A stretch of 64,000 nucleotides of DNA from Zingiber officinale (taxonomy: Eukaryota; Streptophyta; Magnoliopsida; Zingiberales; Zingiberaceae): contig NC_056002.1 of assembly GCF_018446385.1 (NCBI RefSeq), forward strand, positions 31,482,636 to 31,546,635. The letters run 5' to 3'. A program made the position numbers and the translations under genes. Position 1 is the stretch's first letter. Every line of letters begins with the position of its first letter. Shown piece after piece: positions 49,781 through 62,380 of this stretch. Below the pieces are notes generated by a model, which worked only from the letters and a program-made list of their open reading frames with translations, searched no databases and had not been told where the DNA came from.

Positions 49781-51850
49781 ATGGGAAAGAAGAAGAAAGG
49801 TCTCAAATACTCTCCTTTGAGTCTAACCAAGGGCCCACATCCTATGTCATTCAAAGAAGATAGATTTGCTACTATGAAAGATACTTCACAATTGGCAAAT
49901 GAAGATGAGGTGGCAAATGAAACATCCTATGTGGCAAGCGCATGTGGACAAGCGGACAAACCGGACATTGCTGAGTTGGACGAACTTGTTGATGTGGTTA
50001 AGGAATCTAATGAGGTGGCCACCCCACAACGTGTAGAGGCTTCTCCTCAGCCACCACATGCCCAAGGAAGTCCTCCACCTCCACCACCACCGATGGAGGA
50101 GGGGGAGACCTTGCCAGAGATACAAGAACAACAAACTCCGACGCCTAACACTCTGTCGAACTGAAGGAATGATGTTGTGAACAAGGAGAGGACTGATCAA
50201 TCACCAAAGAAGCAAGATTGGGTTGGACTTTTCAAAAACAATCGCAAAACTAAGCTTGCTATGAATCTAGATCAGTACGAAGCAAAAGGAGAAAGATTAA
50301 CTTTCTGTTTTGAAGACAAGTACAATGTGGAGGATTCAATGGAGTTTTGTTTGGTTGGATGCTTCATGGGTCGTCATCCAGGCAAAGATGGAGTCCGATA
50401 CATTGGTTCTCAATAGAAGACACCTCACAAATTCTTTCTACACAAGAGTGGTTGGGTAATGTATAAGTTTAATAAAGAAGAAAATCGTCAAAAAGTTCTT
50501 CAAAGAGGACCTTACTTTGCCTTCGGTGTTCCGATGTTCTTGAAGATTATGCCCAAGTATTTTCTATTTGATGAAGATGGATGTTTTGTGCGAGCGTGAA
50601 TACAAATTCATGGCCTCCCACCGGATTGTTGGAGCCAATTTGTGCTAAGAAAGATTGGATCGAAAATTGGCAAACCGTTGTATACCAATAATTTGACTAG
50701 GACAAGGGAATGGTTGGAGTATGTAAGGCTTATGGTGGAGATTCCGGCTATTAGTGAACGTATTCATAAAGTCCCCATCACCCTACCTACTGGTGTTCAA
50801 GTGGATTTGAAAATCAAATATGAAATAGTCTCAAATTTTTGCCAAACATGCAACAAATTGGGTCATCGATCGAAGAATTGTCAGGGAAATGCTACACCAG
50901 TTGGGCAACAACGAGACAACCCCCAAATTGATCCAAATGTGCAAAGATATGGGAGATCAAGATCTCAATCAACTAGATGTTGCAGGAGGACAAGAACAAG
51001 ATATAGAAATCATACAAGCCAATAATGGAGGCTAAAGCAACAAGGACCAAATGTTGAGGTATCGGTTGATCAACAAAAGCTTACAATTGTCATTGTGAAC
51101 AACCCCTATACTAGGGGTGTCAAAAATGAACCCGACCCGACGACCCAACCCGAGTCGACCCGAAAAAAATCAGGTTCGGGTTGGGCATTTTCGGGTTCGG
51201 GTCGGGTTCGGGTTGGAGGGTTGGAGGAGGGTTGACTTAAATATAGGGTTTTGTGGGGTTTTTTGGGGTTAAATCAAATTTTATTTTAAAAATTTAGATG
51301 TTTTTATGTATATTAATATCATGTTTGTATGATAATGATGGAGTATTGAGATAAAAGTGAAGAATTATAGGGAAAATATCCCAAAAAAGTCGTTTTGAAT
51401 CGGATTTTCGGGTTATATGGGTCGGGTTCGGGTTGATCGGGTTGGTCGGGTTCGGGTTCGGGTTTAGGTGTTTTGGGTTGAAGTCGGGTTCGGGTCGGGT
51501 TAAAAAATAAAAAAATCCAACCCGACCCGACCCACCCGAATTGACACCCCTAATTCTCGTAGTATCGCAGGAGCAGAGCACAAGAGAAATCAAGCAAGTG
51601 TAGCCACCGAAAGTTGTCCAGTAGCCGACAATTTCAAGTGAAGGGAGCGCATCCTCTTCCTCTACTTCTTTTTCCACGGCATCACAAGAAGATAGAGCAG
51701 CAAGTGAGACTATTCATACGGTATTGGAGGCATCAACATCTTCCTCGTTGCCTACTGTTACATCATCTGAGTGGGGATATGGCTAGCGGTACACATGTCC
51801 CTACGATTGGTACAAGACAACAGGTGCAAGCAGCCCGCAATGTTCATAAA
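49781..51850 (+). pseudogene. LINE ORF1 remnant, DUF4283-like region and CCHC zinc knuckle
   Basis: ORF1 starts MGKKKKGLKYSPLSL at 49781. The single frame continues to 51025 with in-frame stops at 50162, 50414 and about 50597 but no frameshift. The region encoding QDWVGLFKNNRKTKL, FNKEENRQKVLQRGPYFAFG and IQIHGLPPDCW resembles the plant LINE/retroelement DUF4283 domain. A C-X2-C-X4-H-X4-C zinc knuckle (CQTCNKLGHRSKNC) lies at 50840-50881. The N-terminal half is low-complexity with a Pro run near 50075-50095. ORF1 binds RNA in L1 elements. After the MITE, matching text appears to continue from 51553 but with stops. Confidence 0.75.
51112..51552. mobile_element. hAT-like MITE rich in GGGTTCGGGTCGGG words
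   Basis: The ends are inverted: TAGGGGTGTCAAAA at 51112 and its near complement TTGACACCCCTA at 51541-51552. Both arms are packed with CCCGACCCGA-type pentamers, typical of many plant non-autonomous hAT elements. The expected 8-bp target duplication is not clean (CCCTATAC versus ATTCTCGT), so class assignment rests on termini and composition. It has no coding capacity. Confidence 0.65.
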
Positions 51851-51883
51851 TAAAGGTAGCATCTTGGAATATTAGAGTCTTTC

Positions 51884-52816
51884 TGTAACGACCCAGCCCT
51901 TTGGCCTCTTGGGCGGCCCTTGCGGCGGCCCACTGCCGGTCCCTTATATCGTCGGCTCATTTTGCGACCTCTAATGTAGTCGATCGACGACCCTTTGGCC
52001 GTGCCGTTACTCACTAGGACTTTCCACCTCTGGCAGTGGATTTTTGTCTTCCCCAGGATTCGAACTCTAGACCTCCGGGCTTAAGTACTAGAGTTTATGA
52101 ATCCTGGTAGCCAAGTGAGGAGATCTAGAGTTCGAATCCTGGGAAAGGCAAAAATCCACTGCCAGGGGTGGAAAGTCCTTGTGAGTAACGACACGGTCGG
52201 CCGCCCAAGGGACCATCAGGGGCCACCAGTTGGGCCGCTAGTGTGGCCGCCCAAGGGGTCGAGGGGTCGTGACGTTACAATGTCACTCACTTGGCTACCA
52301 GGATTCATAAACTCTAATACTTATCCTGGAGGTCTAGAGTTCGAATCCTGAGGAAGGCAAAAATCCACTGGCCAGGGGTGGAAAGACCTTGTGAGTAACG
52401 ACACAAGCCCGAGGATCGTCAATCGACGACATAAGGGGTCGCCAGTTGGGCCGCCCAAGGGACCACCAAGGGGCCGCCAAATGGGCCGCCAGTTGGCCAG
52501 CCCAAGGGGTCGAGGGGTCGGATCGTTACAATAAAAAAACACCTTTTTATTATAACGACCCGGCCATTTGGCCTCTTGGGTGGCCCTTGCGGCGGCCCAC
52601 TAGCGGCCCTTATGCTTACTCACTAGGACTTTCCACCCCTGGCAGTGGATTTTTGCCTTCCCCTGGCGCTCACTTGGCTACCAGGATTCATAAACTCTAA
52701 TACTTAAGCCTGGAGGTTTATAATTCAAATCCTGGGGGAGGCAAAAATTCACTGCCAGGGGTGGAAAGTCCTAGCGAGTAACGACACGGCCAAGGGTCGT
52801 CGGTCGATGACATTAG
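51884..52816. mobile_element. Cluster of three foldback units (TGTAACGACCC family)
   Basis: Unit A, 51884-52279, starts TGTAACGACCCAGCCC and ends GGGGTCGTGACGTTACA, imperfect terminal inverted repeats of about 35 bp sharing CTTGGGCGGCC. Inside, 52005-52085 and 52105-52195 are a long inverted pair around CTAGAGTTTATGAATCCTGG. Unit B (about 52280-52530) repeats the right half; unit C (about 52553-52816) begins again with TAACGACCCGGCC and is cut by the copia LTR at 52817. A GTTCGAATCC word resembling a pol III B box recurs near 52130 and 52340. No coding content. Confidence 0.7.
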
Positions 52817-55463
52817 TGTTGGTTGCTACTCGGAAAACCTAGAGGTTCCACTGTACAAAAGTCTGAATCTTTTCCTATCTACCATATGTTCTTTTAAATT
52901 AAATTTTGGATCGCCTGCGGAACTTAACACGTTTGATCCAAAACTTAATCTATTTGTTCTTTTAGGTTTTGACTTAGATTTCCTGCGGAACTTAACATGT
53001 TCGACCCAAGTCACCTTAAGTTATTAATTCTATTAAATATTAATTTCCATAATTGGTTCTCAGTACTGACGTGGCGAGGCACATGGCCTTCTTGGATATG
53101 GGAGCAACCACCACCGACTAGACAAAACCTTTTAAGGAAAGCTAATATTTAATTTCCTAAAATAACTTTAGGTTAACCGAAAAGAACAATCAAATCACAA
53201 GGAAAAGAAAAACAAAAGAACACTATATCGAAAACAAATTCGAAACACTAGAATCGTATGCCTCTTGTATTTAGTATTATTTCCAAAAATAACTAGTATG
53301 ATGCGGAAAGAAAAATTACTAGTTATACCTTTTAGAAAAACCTCTTGATCTTCTACCGTATTCCTCTTCTAACCTCGGACGTTGTGTGGGCAACGATCTT
53401 CCGAGATGAGAACCACCTAGGCACCTTCTTCCTTCTTCCTTCAAGTTTCGGCCAAGCACAAGAACTTTCAAAGGATGAAGAATTTTCCACCAACCAAACT
53501 CCAAGGGATGCATGCTTTCTCTCCTTCTTCTCCTTCCTTGATCCGGCCACATCCTCCAAGCTCCAAGAGATGATAGATTTCGGCGACAACAAGAGGAGAG
53601 AAGAGAAAGGGAAGGGCCGGCCACCACACCAAAAAATAGAATAGAGTCATTAGCCTTGAAGCCTCCTCTACCCCCTCTTTTATAATCCTTGGTCTTGGCA
53701 AATAAGGAAAATTTAATAAAAACTTCCTTAATTCTTTTGCCATTGAAAAGGAAAATTTATTTAATTAAAACAATTTTCTCTTTTCAAATTACAATGGCCG
53801 GTCATAACAAATAAAATCTCCAAGCAAATAAAATTTTAAACACCAATTAAAACTTCCTTATTTGCTTCTGGAAATTTATAAAAATTTCTCTAATAATTTT
53901 TATCCCTTCATGATTGGTTTATAAAAAGGAAATTTAATAAATTAAAATATTTCTTTTAAACATGTGGATAAAAAGAAAATTATCTCTATAAATTAAAAAC
54001 TCTTTTAATCTACAAATAAGGAAATATATCAAATCTTTTCTTAATCTTTTGTAGAAACTTATAAAAGAGAATATTTAATTTTAAACTCTCTTTTAAATCA
54101 TGAACATGGTTAAAAAGGAAAGTTTTCTTAAAATTTAAAATCCTCCTTTAATCAACAAATAAGGAAAGATTTCAAATTTTAAACTCTCTTTTAAACATGT
54201 AGATGATTTACAAATTAGGAAAGTTTTTACCAAAAATTAAAACCATCCTTTTAAACTACAAATAAGGAAAGAGATTAATCTCTTCTCTTAATCTTTTGTA
54301 GAAAGCTATAAAAGGAAATTTTTAATTTTTAAACTCTCTTTTAAAATCATGATATCCACATAAGAAATAATTTTAATAAAAATCCTTTTTAATATTCTAG
54401 TGGTCGGCCACCTAAGCTTGGGACCCAAGCTTTGGCCGGCCGCCAACTTGGCTCATCCACTTGGTCTTGGCCGGCCCTAGCTTGGGTTCCGAGCTAGCTT
54501 GGCCGGCCCCATTAGGATGGGTAAAAAGGTGGGTATGTGGTGGGTATAAATCTCTATATACAAGAGGCTACGATAGGGACCGAGAGGAGGAATTGGTTTT
54601 GGTCTCCGATAAAATTAAGCATCCCGTGTTCGCACACAACTTAATTTTATCAATAATAATTCATTTCACTAGAGAACTATTATTGAACTACCGCACCAAT
54701 CCCAAATTACATTTTGGGCTCCTTCTTATCATGAGTGTGTTAGTCTCCCTGTGTTTAAGATAACAAATGTCCACTAATTAAGTAAGTTACTGACAACTCA
54801 CTTAATTAATATCTAGCTCCAAGAGTAGTACCACTCAACTTCATCGTCATGTCGGACTAAGTCCACCTGCAGGGTTTAACATGACAATCCTTATGAGCTC
54901 CTCTTGAGGACATTATCAACCTAGTATCTCTAGGACACAGTTTCCTTCTATAATCAACAACACACACTATAAGTGATATCATTTCCCAACTTATCGGGCT
55001 TATTGATTCATCAAACTAAATCTCACCCATTGATAAATTAAAGAAATAAATATCAAATATATGTGCTTGTTATTATATTAGGATTAAGAGCACACACTTC
55101 CATAATAACTGAGGTCTTTGTTCCTTTATAAAGTCAGTATAAAAGAAACGACCTCTAATGGTCCTACTCAATACACTCTTAGTGTACTAGTGTAATTATA
55201 TAGTTAAGATAAACTAACACCTAATTACACTACGACCTTTCAATGGTTTATTCCTTTCCATCATGGTCGTGAGCTACTGTTTATAATTTATAAGGTACTG
55301 ATAACATGATCTTCTGTGTGTGGCACCACACACCATGTTATCTACAATATAAATTAATTGAACAACTACATTTATCACAAATGTAGACATTTGACCAATG
55401 TGATTCTTATTTCTAGATAAATGTTTTATACCAAAAGCTAGGCTTTTAGTATACATTCTAACA
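52817..55463 (-). repeat. 3' LTR of the copia element
   Basis: In minus orientation it begins TGTTAGAATGTATACT at 55463 and ends GTAGCAACCAACA at 52817. It aligns with 62381-64000 directly and with 58106-60503 in reverse orientation. Some coincidental reading frames, for example near 53319-53743, arise from AG-rich LTR sequence and are not genes. Confidence 0.9.
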
Positions 55464-55474
55464 ATCTCCCACTT
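55464..55474 (-). other. Polypurine tract of the copia element
   Basis: Minus-strand AAGTGGGAGAT lies directly against the LTR start TGTTAG, the normal position of the plus-strand primer. Confidence 0.8.
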
Positions 55475-58400
55475 ATACTAAAAGACTATGCCATACATCT
55501 GATTCTCATGCCTTTCAAAAAGCTCTTGCCTTAAGGACCTTAGGTTATCATCTGATGCAATCTAGGCGGCAACAACTTCTCCTCGTTATACAATTTCTCG
55601 TATTGGGTAGTACTTGCGCTCTATTGTATTTACTTGCCTTATAGACTCATGGTTTCTTCGAGTTTGCTACTGCACCATTATTATTACAATAAATTGTAAT
55701 AATCTTTGGACAAACTAGAAATCATATCTAAGTCTATCTTGAGGTTATTTAAGTCATTCAACTTTTATGGCTACCTCAGAGGCTTGCCATATACTCAGCT
55801 TCTATGGTGAAGTCTAGAAAAACACCTATGCTTATCACTCTTCCATAGTTATGACTTTTCCTCCTAAAGTAAACACAAAACCCCGAGGTCGACTTATTAT
55901 TGTCCCTATCCGATTGGAAGTCAAAATCCGTGCAACCTACAGGAACCAAATTAACTGTCTTGTAAGCTAGTATATAATCTCTAGTGCCTCTAAGGTACTT
56001 TTAATATATGCTTTACTGCAGTCCAATGTCCTTGTCTTGGATAGTTTGATATCTGCTAACTATGCCCTTGGCAAAACAGATTTCTGATCTCGTGCATAGC
56101 ATACATTAGGTTGTCTAACTACCGAAGCATAAAGAACTGCCTACATGTCCTCAATCTCCTTTGATGTCATCGGAGACATCTCTTTAGATAAAAACACTCC
56201 ATGCTTAAAAGGTAAGAAACCTTTCTAGGAGTTTTGCATGCTAAAAACGAGCAAGGATTTTTCCTATGTATTAAGCTTGGGATAAGTAATATATATATTT
56301 TTTTCTTGCGATCCCTTATTACTTTATATACATTCTCCCAAGTCCTTTATATCGAATTATTTGGACAACCATACCCTTACTTCTGACAACATTTTGATAT
56401 TGTTTTCAACTACCAAAAATGTTATCTACGTATAGTACAAGAAACACCACCACGTTTCCATCACACCTTTTGTATACACAAGACTTATCCGTTTGCTCAA
56501 TAAATCCATAGGTCTGGATTACTTTGATAAACTGGATGTTCCAAGACCTTGAAGCTTTGCCTTAGTCCATAGACTGATTGAGCTTGCACACAAGATGCTC
56601 TTAGCCCTTTACAATGAACCCTTCTGGTTGCTTTATATGGATGCTTTCTTCAAGACTTCCATTAAGGAATGTTGTCTTGACATCCACTTGCCAAATAGAT
56701 AAAAGAATCCGGATAGACTTAAGCATGGCTACCAGTGAAAAAGTTTCCTTTTTCATCTAGCCTTGCTTTTGAAAGTTTCTACCTTCCTGTCTATCCCTCT
56801 TTTCCTATTATAGACCTTTTTACACCCAAAGGCTTTTACACCATTTAGTGTTTCTACAAGCTTCCAGATTTTATTAGAATACATATATTCTAATTCTATT
56901 ATTCATTACTCTTTGCCAAGATGTTGCATCTTTATCTTGGAGTGCTTCGTTATATGTCCGGAGATCAGGTTCATGTCCTCCAGGGATCGAGTCCAAAAAA
57001 CTCTCCCAAAATATGAATCCTTTTAGGTTGCCTAACAACCCTCCCACTACGATAAGGCACTTTCTGCAATTGTGTATCATTTGTGATACGTGTTGCAGTT
57101 TCCTTGTGGTATCTCATCTTGTACAGTTGGTACTAGATTAGACATGTCTTTTATTATTTCCTTAAGAACAAATTTTCTTATGGGCACATGGTTTATTACA
57201 TAGTCCTTTTCTAAAAATCGGTCATTGATGCTAACAATGACCTTCTGATTTTTAAGACTATAAACTTACTTTCATTTCTCTAGGATAACCCACAAACAAG
57301 TGAATTCCTGTCTAACTTATCATTGTCTCTCTTCTGCATATGTGTTGGACTACCCGAATCCGAATATGCTTTAGCTGCATTAGCAAAGATACTGTAGAGT
57401 TCTGTCTTGAAGGTACTATAATTTCATTCGTTTCAGTATATCCTTAAAATGATTTTGGTAATATTCTAAATAACTCATCAATCTACTTATTTCCATAAGA
57501 GTCCTATACCTTCCTTTTCTACACCATTCTGTTGGGGTGTACTAGTTGGGATTGAATCCCTACTTCTGATAAGTGACTCCTAAATTCTCCCAAGAGGTAC
57601 TTGCCACTACGATCTTACCATAGTGACTTTTACTTTAACATTTCTCCGCATCAGCCTTGTACTCTTTGAACTAATCAAAGTACTTAGTTTTGCGGTACAT
57701 TAAGTAAATTTATTTGTATCTTGAATAGTTGTCTATAAAATAGACGAAATATTCAATACTACCTCTTGTCTGGATAGTCATAGGATCACACAAATCAGAA
57801 TGAACCAATTTCAACATATCTTTGACTCCATACTCTTTAGACTTAAAAGCTTCTTGGTTATTTTTCCTTCCAAGTAAGACTCGCAGATTGGAAAGATTTC
57901 CACTACTAATGAACCCAAAAGTTCATCAGCTACCAATGAATCCTACTCAAGTTAATATAACCTATCCTTAGATGCCAAAGATATAATTGGTTCATTTCCG
58001 AAGGTTACTTTCTCTTAAAGTTAGAAGATGTGTTACTAATTTCCATTTGTTGCATCATGAGAGTTATTGGATTTATAAATTACCAACCAACGTACCAGAA
58101 CAGATTGTTGGAGTGTATACTGAAAGCCTAAGCTTTGTAAACATTTATTATGAATAAAGAATCACATTTGGTCTAATTGTCTACATTTGTTTGTAGTTGT
58201 TCATTTAATTTATATTGTAGATAACATAGTATGTGGTGTCACATACAGAAGATGATGTTATCAGTATCTTATAAATTATAAACAGTAGCTCACGACCAAA
58301 ATGAAAAAGGAACAAACCATTAGAAGGTCGCAGTGTAATTAGGTATTAGTTTATCTTGACTATATAATTACACTAGTACACTCAGAGTGTATTGAGTAGG

Positions 58401-60810
58401 ACCATTAGAGGTCGTTTCTTTTATACTGACTTTATAAAGGAACAAAGACCTCAGTTATTATGGAAGTGTGTGCTCTTAATCCTAATATAATAACAAGCAC
58501 ATATATTTGATATTTATTTCTTTAATTTATCAATGGGTGAGATTTAGTTCGTTGAATCAATAAACCCGATAAGTTGGGAAATGATATCACTTATAGTGTG
58601 TGTTGTTGATTATAGAAGGAAACTGTGTCCTAGAGATACTAGGTTGATAATGTCCTCAAGAGGAGCTCATAAAGATTGTCATGTTAAACCCTGCAGGTGG
58701 ACTTAGTCCGACATGACAATAAGGTTGAGTGGTACTACTCTTGGACTTAGATATTAATTAAATGAGTTGTCAGTAACTCACTTAATTAGTGGACATTCGA
58801 TATCTTAAACACAGGGAGACTAACATACTCATAATAAGAAGGAGCCCAAAAATGTAATTTGGGATTGGTGCGGTAGTTCAATGATAGTTCTCTAGTGGAA
58901 TGAATTATCATTGATAAAATTAAGTTGTGTGTTCGGGGCGAACACGGGATGCTTAATTTTATCGGGAGACCAAAACCAATTCCTCCTCTCGGTCCCTATT
59001 GTAGCCTCTTATTTGTAGAGTTCTATACCCACCTATACCCACCTTCTATACCCACCAATAAGGGGCCGGCCAAGCTAGCTTGGGAACAAGCTAGGGCCGG
59101 CCTGGGTGGCCGGCCCTAGCTTGAACCCAAGCTAGTGGGGGCCGGCCAAATTAGATTTAAAAGAGATTTTAATTTTAATTTTTATTATGTGGAAGAAATA
59201 ATTTATTAAAGAGAATTAAAATTAAAATATCTCTCTTGTAAAAGATCTACAAAAGATTAAAGAAAGAGATTAGATCTCTTTCCTTATTTGTAGATTGGAG
59301 AGATGTTTTATTTTCTCTTTAAAAATTATTCACATGTTGATAAAATTAAAATTATAGAAATATCCTTTTATCAACCATGAAGAGATTTTAAAGAGAAATT
59401 TTATTTTTTAAAATTTCCGGAAACAAATTAGGAAGTTTTAATTGTTGATTAAAACTTGTCCAATTTGTTCTCCAATGATGTGGCCGACCATTGAAGATTG
59501 ATTTGGAAAATTTATTTTATTTTTATAAATTAAATCATGTCAAGGAAATTGAGGAAATTTTATTGTAATTAAATTTCCTAATTTGCCTAGGCCAAGGAAT
59601 ATAAAAGAAGGGGTGAGGGTGCCTTCATGAGATACAACCTCTATTATTTTCTCTCCCTCTTTTGTTCCTTGGTGTGGCCGGCCATCCTCTCCCTCTCTTC
59701 CTCTTGTGGTGGCCGAAACTCCCTCTTCCTTGGAGCTCTTGTGGTGGCCGGATACTACTTGGAGAAGAAGAAGAAGAAGGAGAGAAAGCTAGCATCTCTT
59801 GGAGCTTGGTTAGTATTTTGGTTTTCTTCTTTGGTGAAGTTCTTCCTTTGTGGCCGAACCTTGCTTGGAGGAGAAGAAGGTGGTTGGTGGTTTCTCATCT
59901 CGGTAGATCGTTGCCCACACAACGTCCGAGGTTAGAAGAGGAATACGGTAGAAGATCAAGAGGTTTTTCTACAAGGTATAACTAGTAATTTTTATTTCCG
60001 CATCATGCTAGTTATTTATGGAAATAATACCAAATACAAGAGGCTTACGTTCTAGTATTTCGAATATATTTTTCGATGTTGTGTTCTTTTGTTTTCTTTC
60101 TTTTCCTTGTGATTTGATTGTTCTCTTTGGTTAACCTAAAGTTATTTTAGGAAATTAAATATTAGCTTTCTATTAAAGGTTTTGTCTAGTCGGTGGTGGT
60201 TGCTCCCATATCCAAGAAGGCCATGTGCCTCGCCACGTCAGTACTGGGAACCTTTTATGGAAATTAATATTTAATGGAATTAATAACTTAAGGAGACTTG
60301 GGTCGAACGTGTTAAGTTCCGCAGGAGATCCAAGTCAAAACCTAAAAGAACAAATAGATTAAGTTTTGGATCAAACGTGTTAAGTTCCGCAGGCGATCCA
60401 AAATTTAATTTAAAAGAACACATGGTAGCTAGGAAAAGGTTCAGACCTTTGTACAAAATTTTTGTACAGTGGAACCTCTAGGTTTTCCGAGTAGCAACCA
60501 ACACAGATAACTTCCCTCTTTTTCTTAATAACAACTTTGTTATTAAAAGAGACAGAATATCAAGTTCTTTGAATAGTTTAGAAACTGAAAACTAGTTCTT
60601 TCTAAACTTGGTGCGTAAAGACAATTACTCAAAAATCCATGTTTTATTCTTATCAAAAGATAAACATCTCCCACTACAACAGCTACCATTTTTACAGTAG
60701 TGTCCATGTGGACGGTGTTTTAATTTTCATTTAGTTGCCGGGTTTCCTGGAACCCTACAATGAATTGCGGACATGATTAATGGCATCTGTATCTACACTC
60801 CAGGCTCTGG
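55475..60810 (-). pseudogene. Copia pol remnant (protease, integrase, RT, RNase H), split by solo LTR
   Basis: Minus-strand pieces in order: VDTDAINHV near 60800-60760 (protease site, DTDA in place of DSGA); after the solo LTR a GAG-pre-integrase stretch YLWHLRIGYINLSRI near 57990; integrase LVHSDLCDPM and FIDNYSRY near 57820-57720; EALQDKDATSWQRVMN near 56950-56890; RT with KQPEGFIVKG near 56640 and YVDN in place of YVDD at 56432-56421; RNase H STSGFVFTLGG-like text near 55890 and EAEYMAS near 55800-55782. Many stops and some small shifts occur throughout. The solo LTR separates protease from GAG-pre-integrase. Confidence 0.8.
58106..60503 (+). mobile_element. Solo LTR of the copia family, inserted in opposite orientation
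   Basis: It begins TGTTGGAGTGTATACTG and ends GTAGCAACCAACA, flanked by a perfect 5-bp duplication CAGAT at 58101-58105 and 60504-60508. Its 2398 bp correspond in reverse to the 3' LTR at 52817-55463. The host pol text resumes after the duplicate. It is a separate, later insertion that lost its internal part by LTR-LTR recombination. Confidence 0.92.
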
Positions 60811-62366
60811 TAGATAACACCACTAAACATGTTTCAACTAATGAATTAAATACACCTATATTGTTCTTAATTCTAAGAAGACAGTCTACCTTAATGTCCA
60901 AGTCCTATTTCCAATCATTACAATTGGGACTACTAATTCTTTTCTATAGTATGACTACTAGGGGATTGACAAACATTTTAAATCTTAAGAATCACAAAAA
61001 TATTTGGTCAAGATCAACTCCTTAAAATCCCCATGAATTTTGTATGTCACGATAGTGTGAGCGTATACAAAATCGAAGAGGAGATTTTATTCATTAATTT
61101 TATTATCTCGTCAACTTTACTTTATGACGAATAAAATTAATAGTTGATCTGTCTTTGATCAAATATTTGGTCAAAACTTTTTGAATTTAAAATAACATTG
61201 ATTCCTCAAACAATATTATTTAAATTCACCAACACCTCAAACACCGTGAATTTTGCATGCCACGATAGTGTGGACGTATACAAAATTAAACATTTGTAAG
61301 AGGAGGGGTTTACCCATTAATTACCTTGTCAATAAATCTTTATGACAAATAAAATTACCTCAAACACCGTGAATTTTGTATGCCACGATAGTGTGGATGT
61401 ATACAAAATCAAACATTCGTAAGAGGGGTTTTTAATTTTATTATCTTGTCAACCTATTTATTTGACAAATTAATAGTTGGTTTTCTTCGGTCACACAAAT
61501 AATAGCAGTGACTCCGATGGGGAGGATACTATTAGACGTGCCTAAGTGTATACCATTACTTGACACTAAGTCCATTAATAAGATTATGCCCCTTCCGATG
61601 GGGAAGATCACACGCTCTTAATTAACTTCCTATAGTCATCCAAAATGGAAGTTTAATCTAGTGATCTGCAAACAAGCTCATCCGATATGGAGGAAGGCAC
61701 TCAGAGCCAACGCGCAAACTTGTTACATCACTTATAAACCCGTAATGGAGACCGTGGAATTTATTTAAAATAAATCCCTCTCCCACTTAGTTATTTAAAA
61801 TGAGGAATTTTGACTATGCTAGTCTACCTAACATGCATACTAACAAGCACACACAACACAGCATAAAAAGCAATAAATAGAAAAACTAATTTTCAACTAT
61901 TATGGCTTTTATCTATTGCTGTCCTCCGTGTGTCGCCAACCCTAGCTGCTGCCATCTTTGGCCACCGCCACCGGGTCTAGTTGTCGCATCCATCTTGCTC
62001 CTTGTTCTGCTGCGCTTCTGGTCCTCAAAAAGGTTTCACGCCTTGCAAAATTCGATCCGCGACATAAATAGAATTTTACATTTTTCGATCCTATATTCCT
62101 CGAAGGAATGTACATGTAAACTAGATCAAAAAATAAAATCCTAATAAAACCAAATGCAGCTCCTGCTGTATTTTATAATACAATCATGTACACACAATAA
62201 ATGCCCTTGACATGTCCAAGGGTCCAATCACACACATAATAACTATATGCCATAATAGTTGGATCCTGCATCCACAAAGTTAGCACATCCTACTATTATC
62301 TTGCCTAAATTATGTATGACATGTGCATAATTAAACTAATATCAAATACACAGAGGCAAAACCCTA
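60811..62366 (-). other. Copia leader/gag interval without recognisable gag
   Basis: Between the primer site and the protease remnant about 1.55 kb should encode Gag, but I see no zinc knuckle or Gag-like frame on the minus strand. It holds a palindromic repeat in three copies (61037-61409) and a second polypurine-like GTGGGAGAGGGA (minus) near 61780. Small plus-strand frames at 60780-61025 and 61902-62144 are not convincing. Confidence 0.6.
61037..61409. repeat. Three copies of a 37-bp imperfect palindrome
   Basis: Copies at 61037-61073, 61250-61286 and 61373-61409. Each has outer arms ATTTTGTAT (or TGCAT) and ATACAAAAT, with an inner CCAC...GTGG pair around GATA. Flanking text (ACACCGTGA before, AAACATT(T/C)GTAAGAGG after) is also shared by copies two and three, so the repeated unit is longer than the palindrome. 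Confidence 0.9.
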
Positions 62367-62378
62367 GCTCTGATACCA
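62367..62378 (-). other. Primer binding site of the copia element (initiator tRNA-Met type)
   Basis: Minus-strand TGGTATCAGAGC, complementary to the 3' end of plant initiator tRNA-Met, starts two bases after the 5' LTR end. This is the standard copia primer site and fixes the element's orientation. Confidence 0.93.
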
Positions 62379-62380
62379 AT

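Larger units (their letters stand above)
48965..51883 (+). mobile_element. Second L1-type LINE, 5' part with ORF1, truncated at ORF2
   Basis: A leader from about 48965 (text around GAAAGAGCTCTCAGTGGGTG) precedes ORF1 at 49781. After ORF1, AAGGTAGCATCTTGGAATAT at about 51855-51874 encodes KVASWNI, the usual opening of a plant LINE ORF2 endonuclease. The sequence is then cut by a foldback unit at 51884. A MITE interrupts ORF1 at 51112-51552. The rest of ORF2 is not seen in the window. Confidence 0.7.

Noticed and set aside
49886..50200. 104-codon minus-strand frame
   Set aside because: It is antisense to the LINE ORF1 remnant and has no motif.
53319..53743. About 100-codon frames in the copia LTR, also near 59627-59985 and 62895-63333
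   Set aside because: The same frames recur in all three LTR copies because the LTR is AG/CT-rich; no coding signature.
61037..61409. CRISPR-like spaced repeats
   Set aside because: Only three copies, uneven spacing (213 and 123 bp) with shared flanks, in a eukaryotic retroelement.
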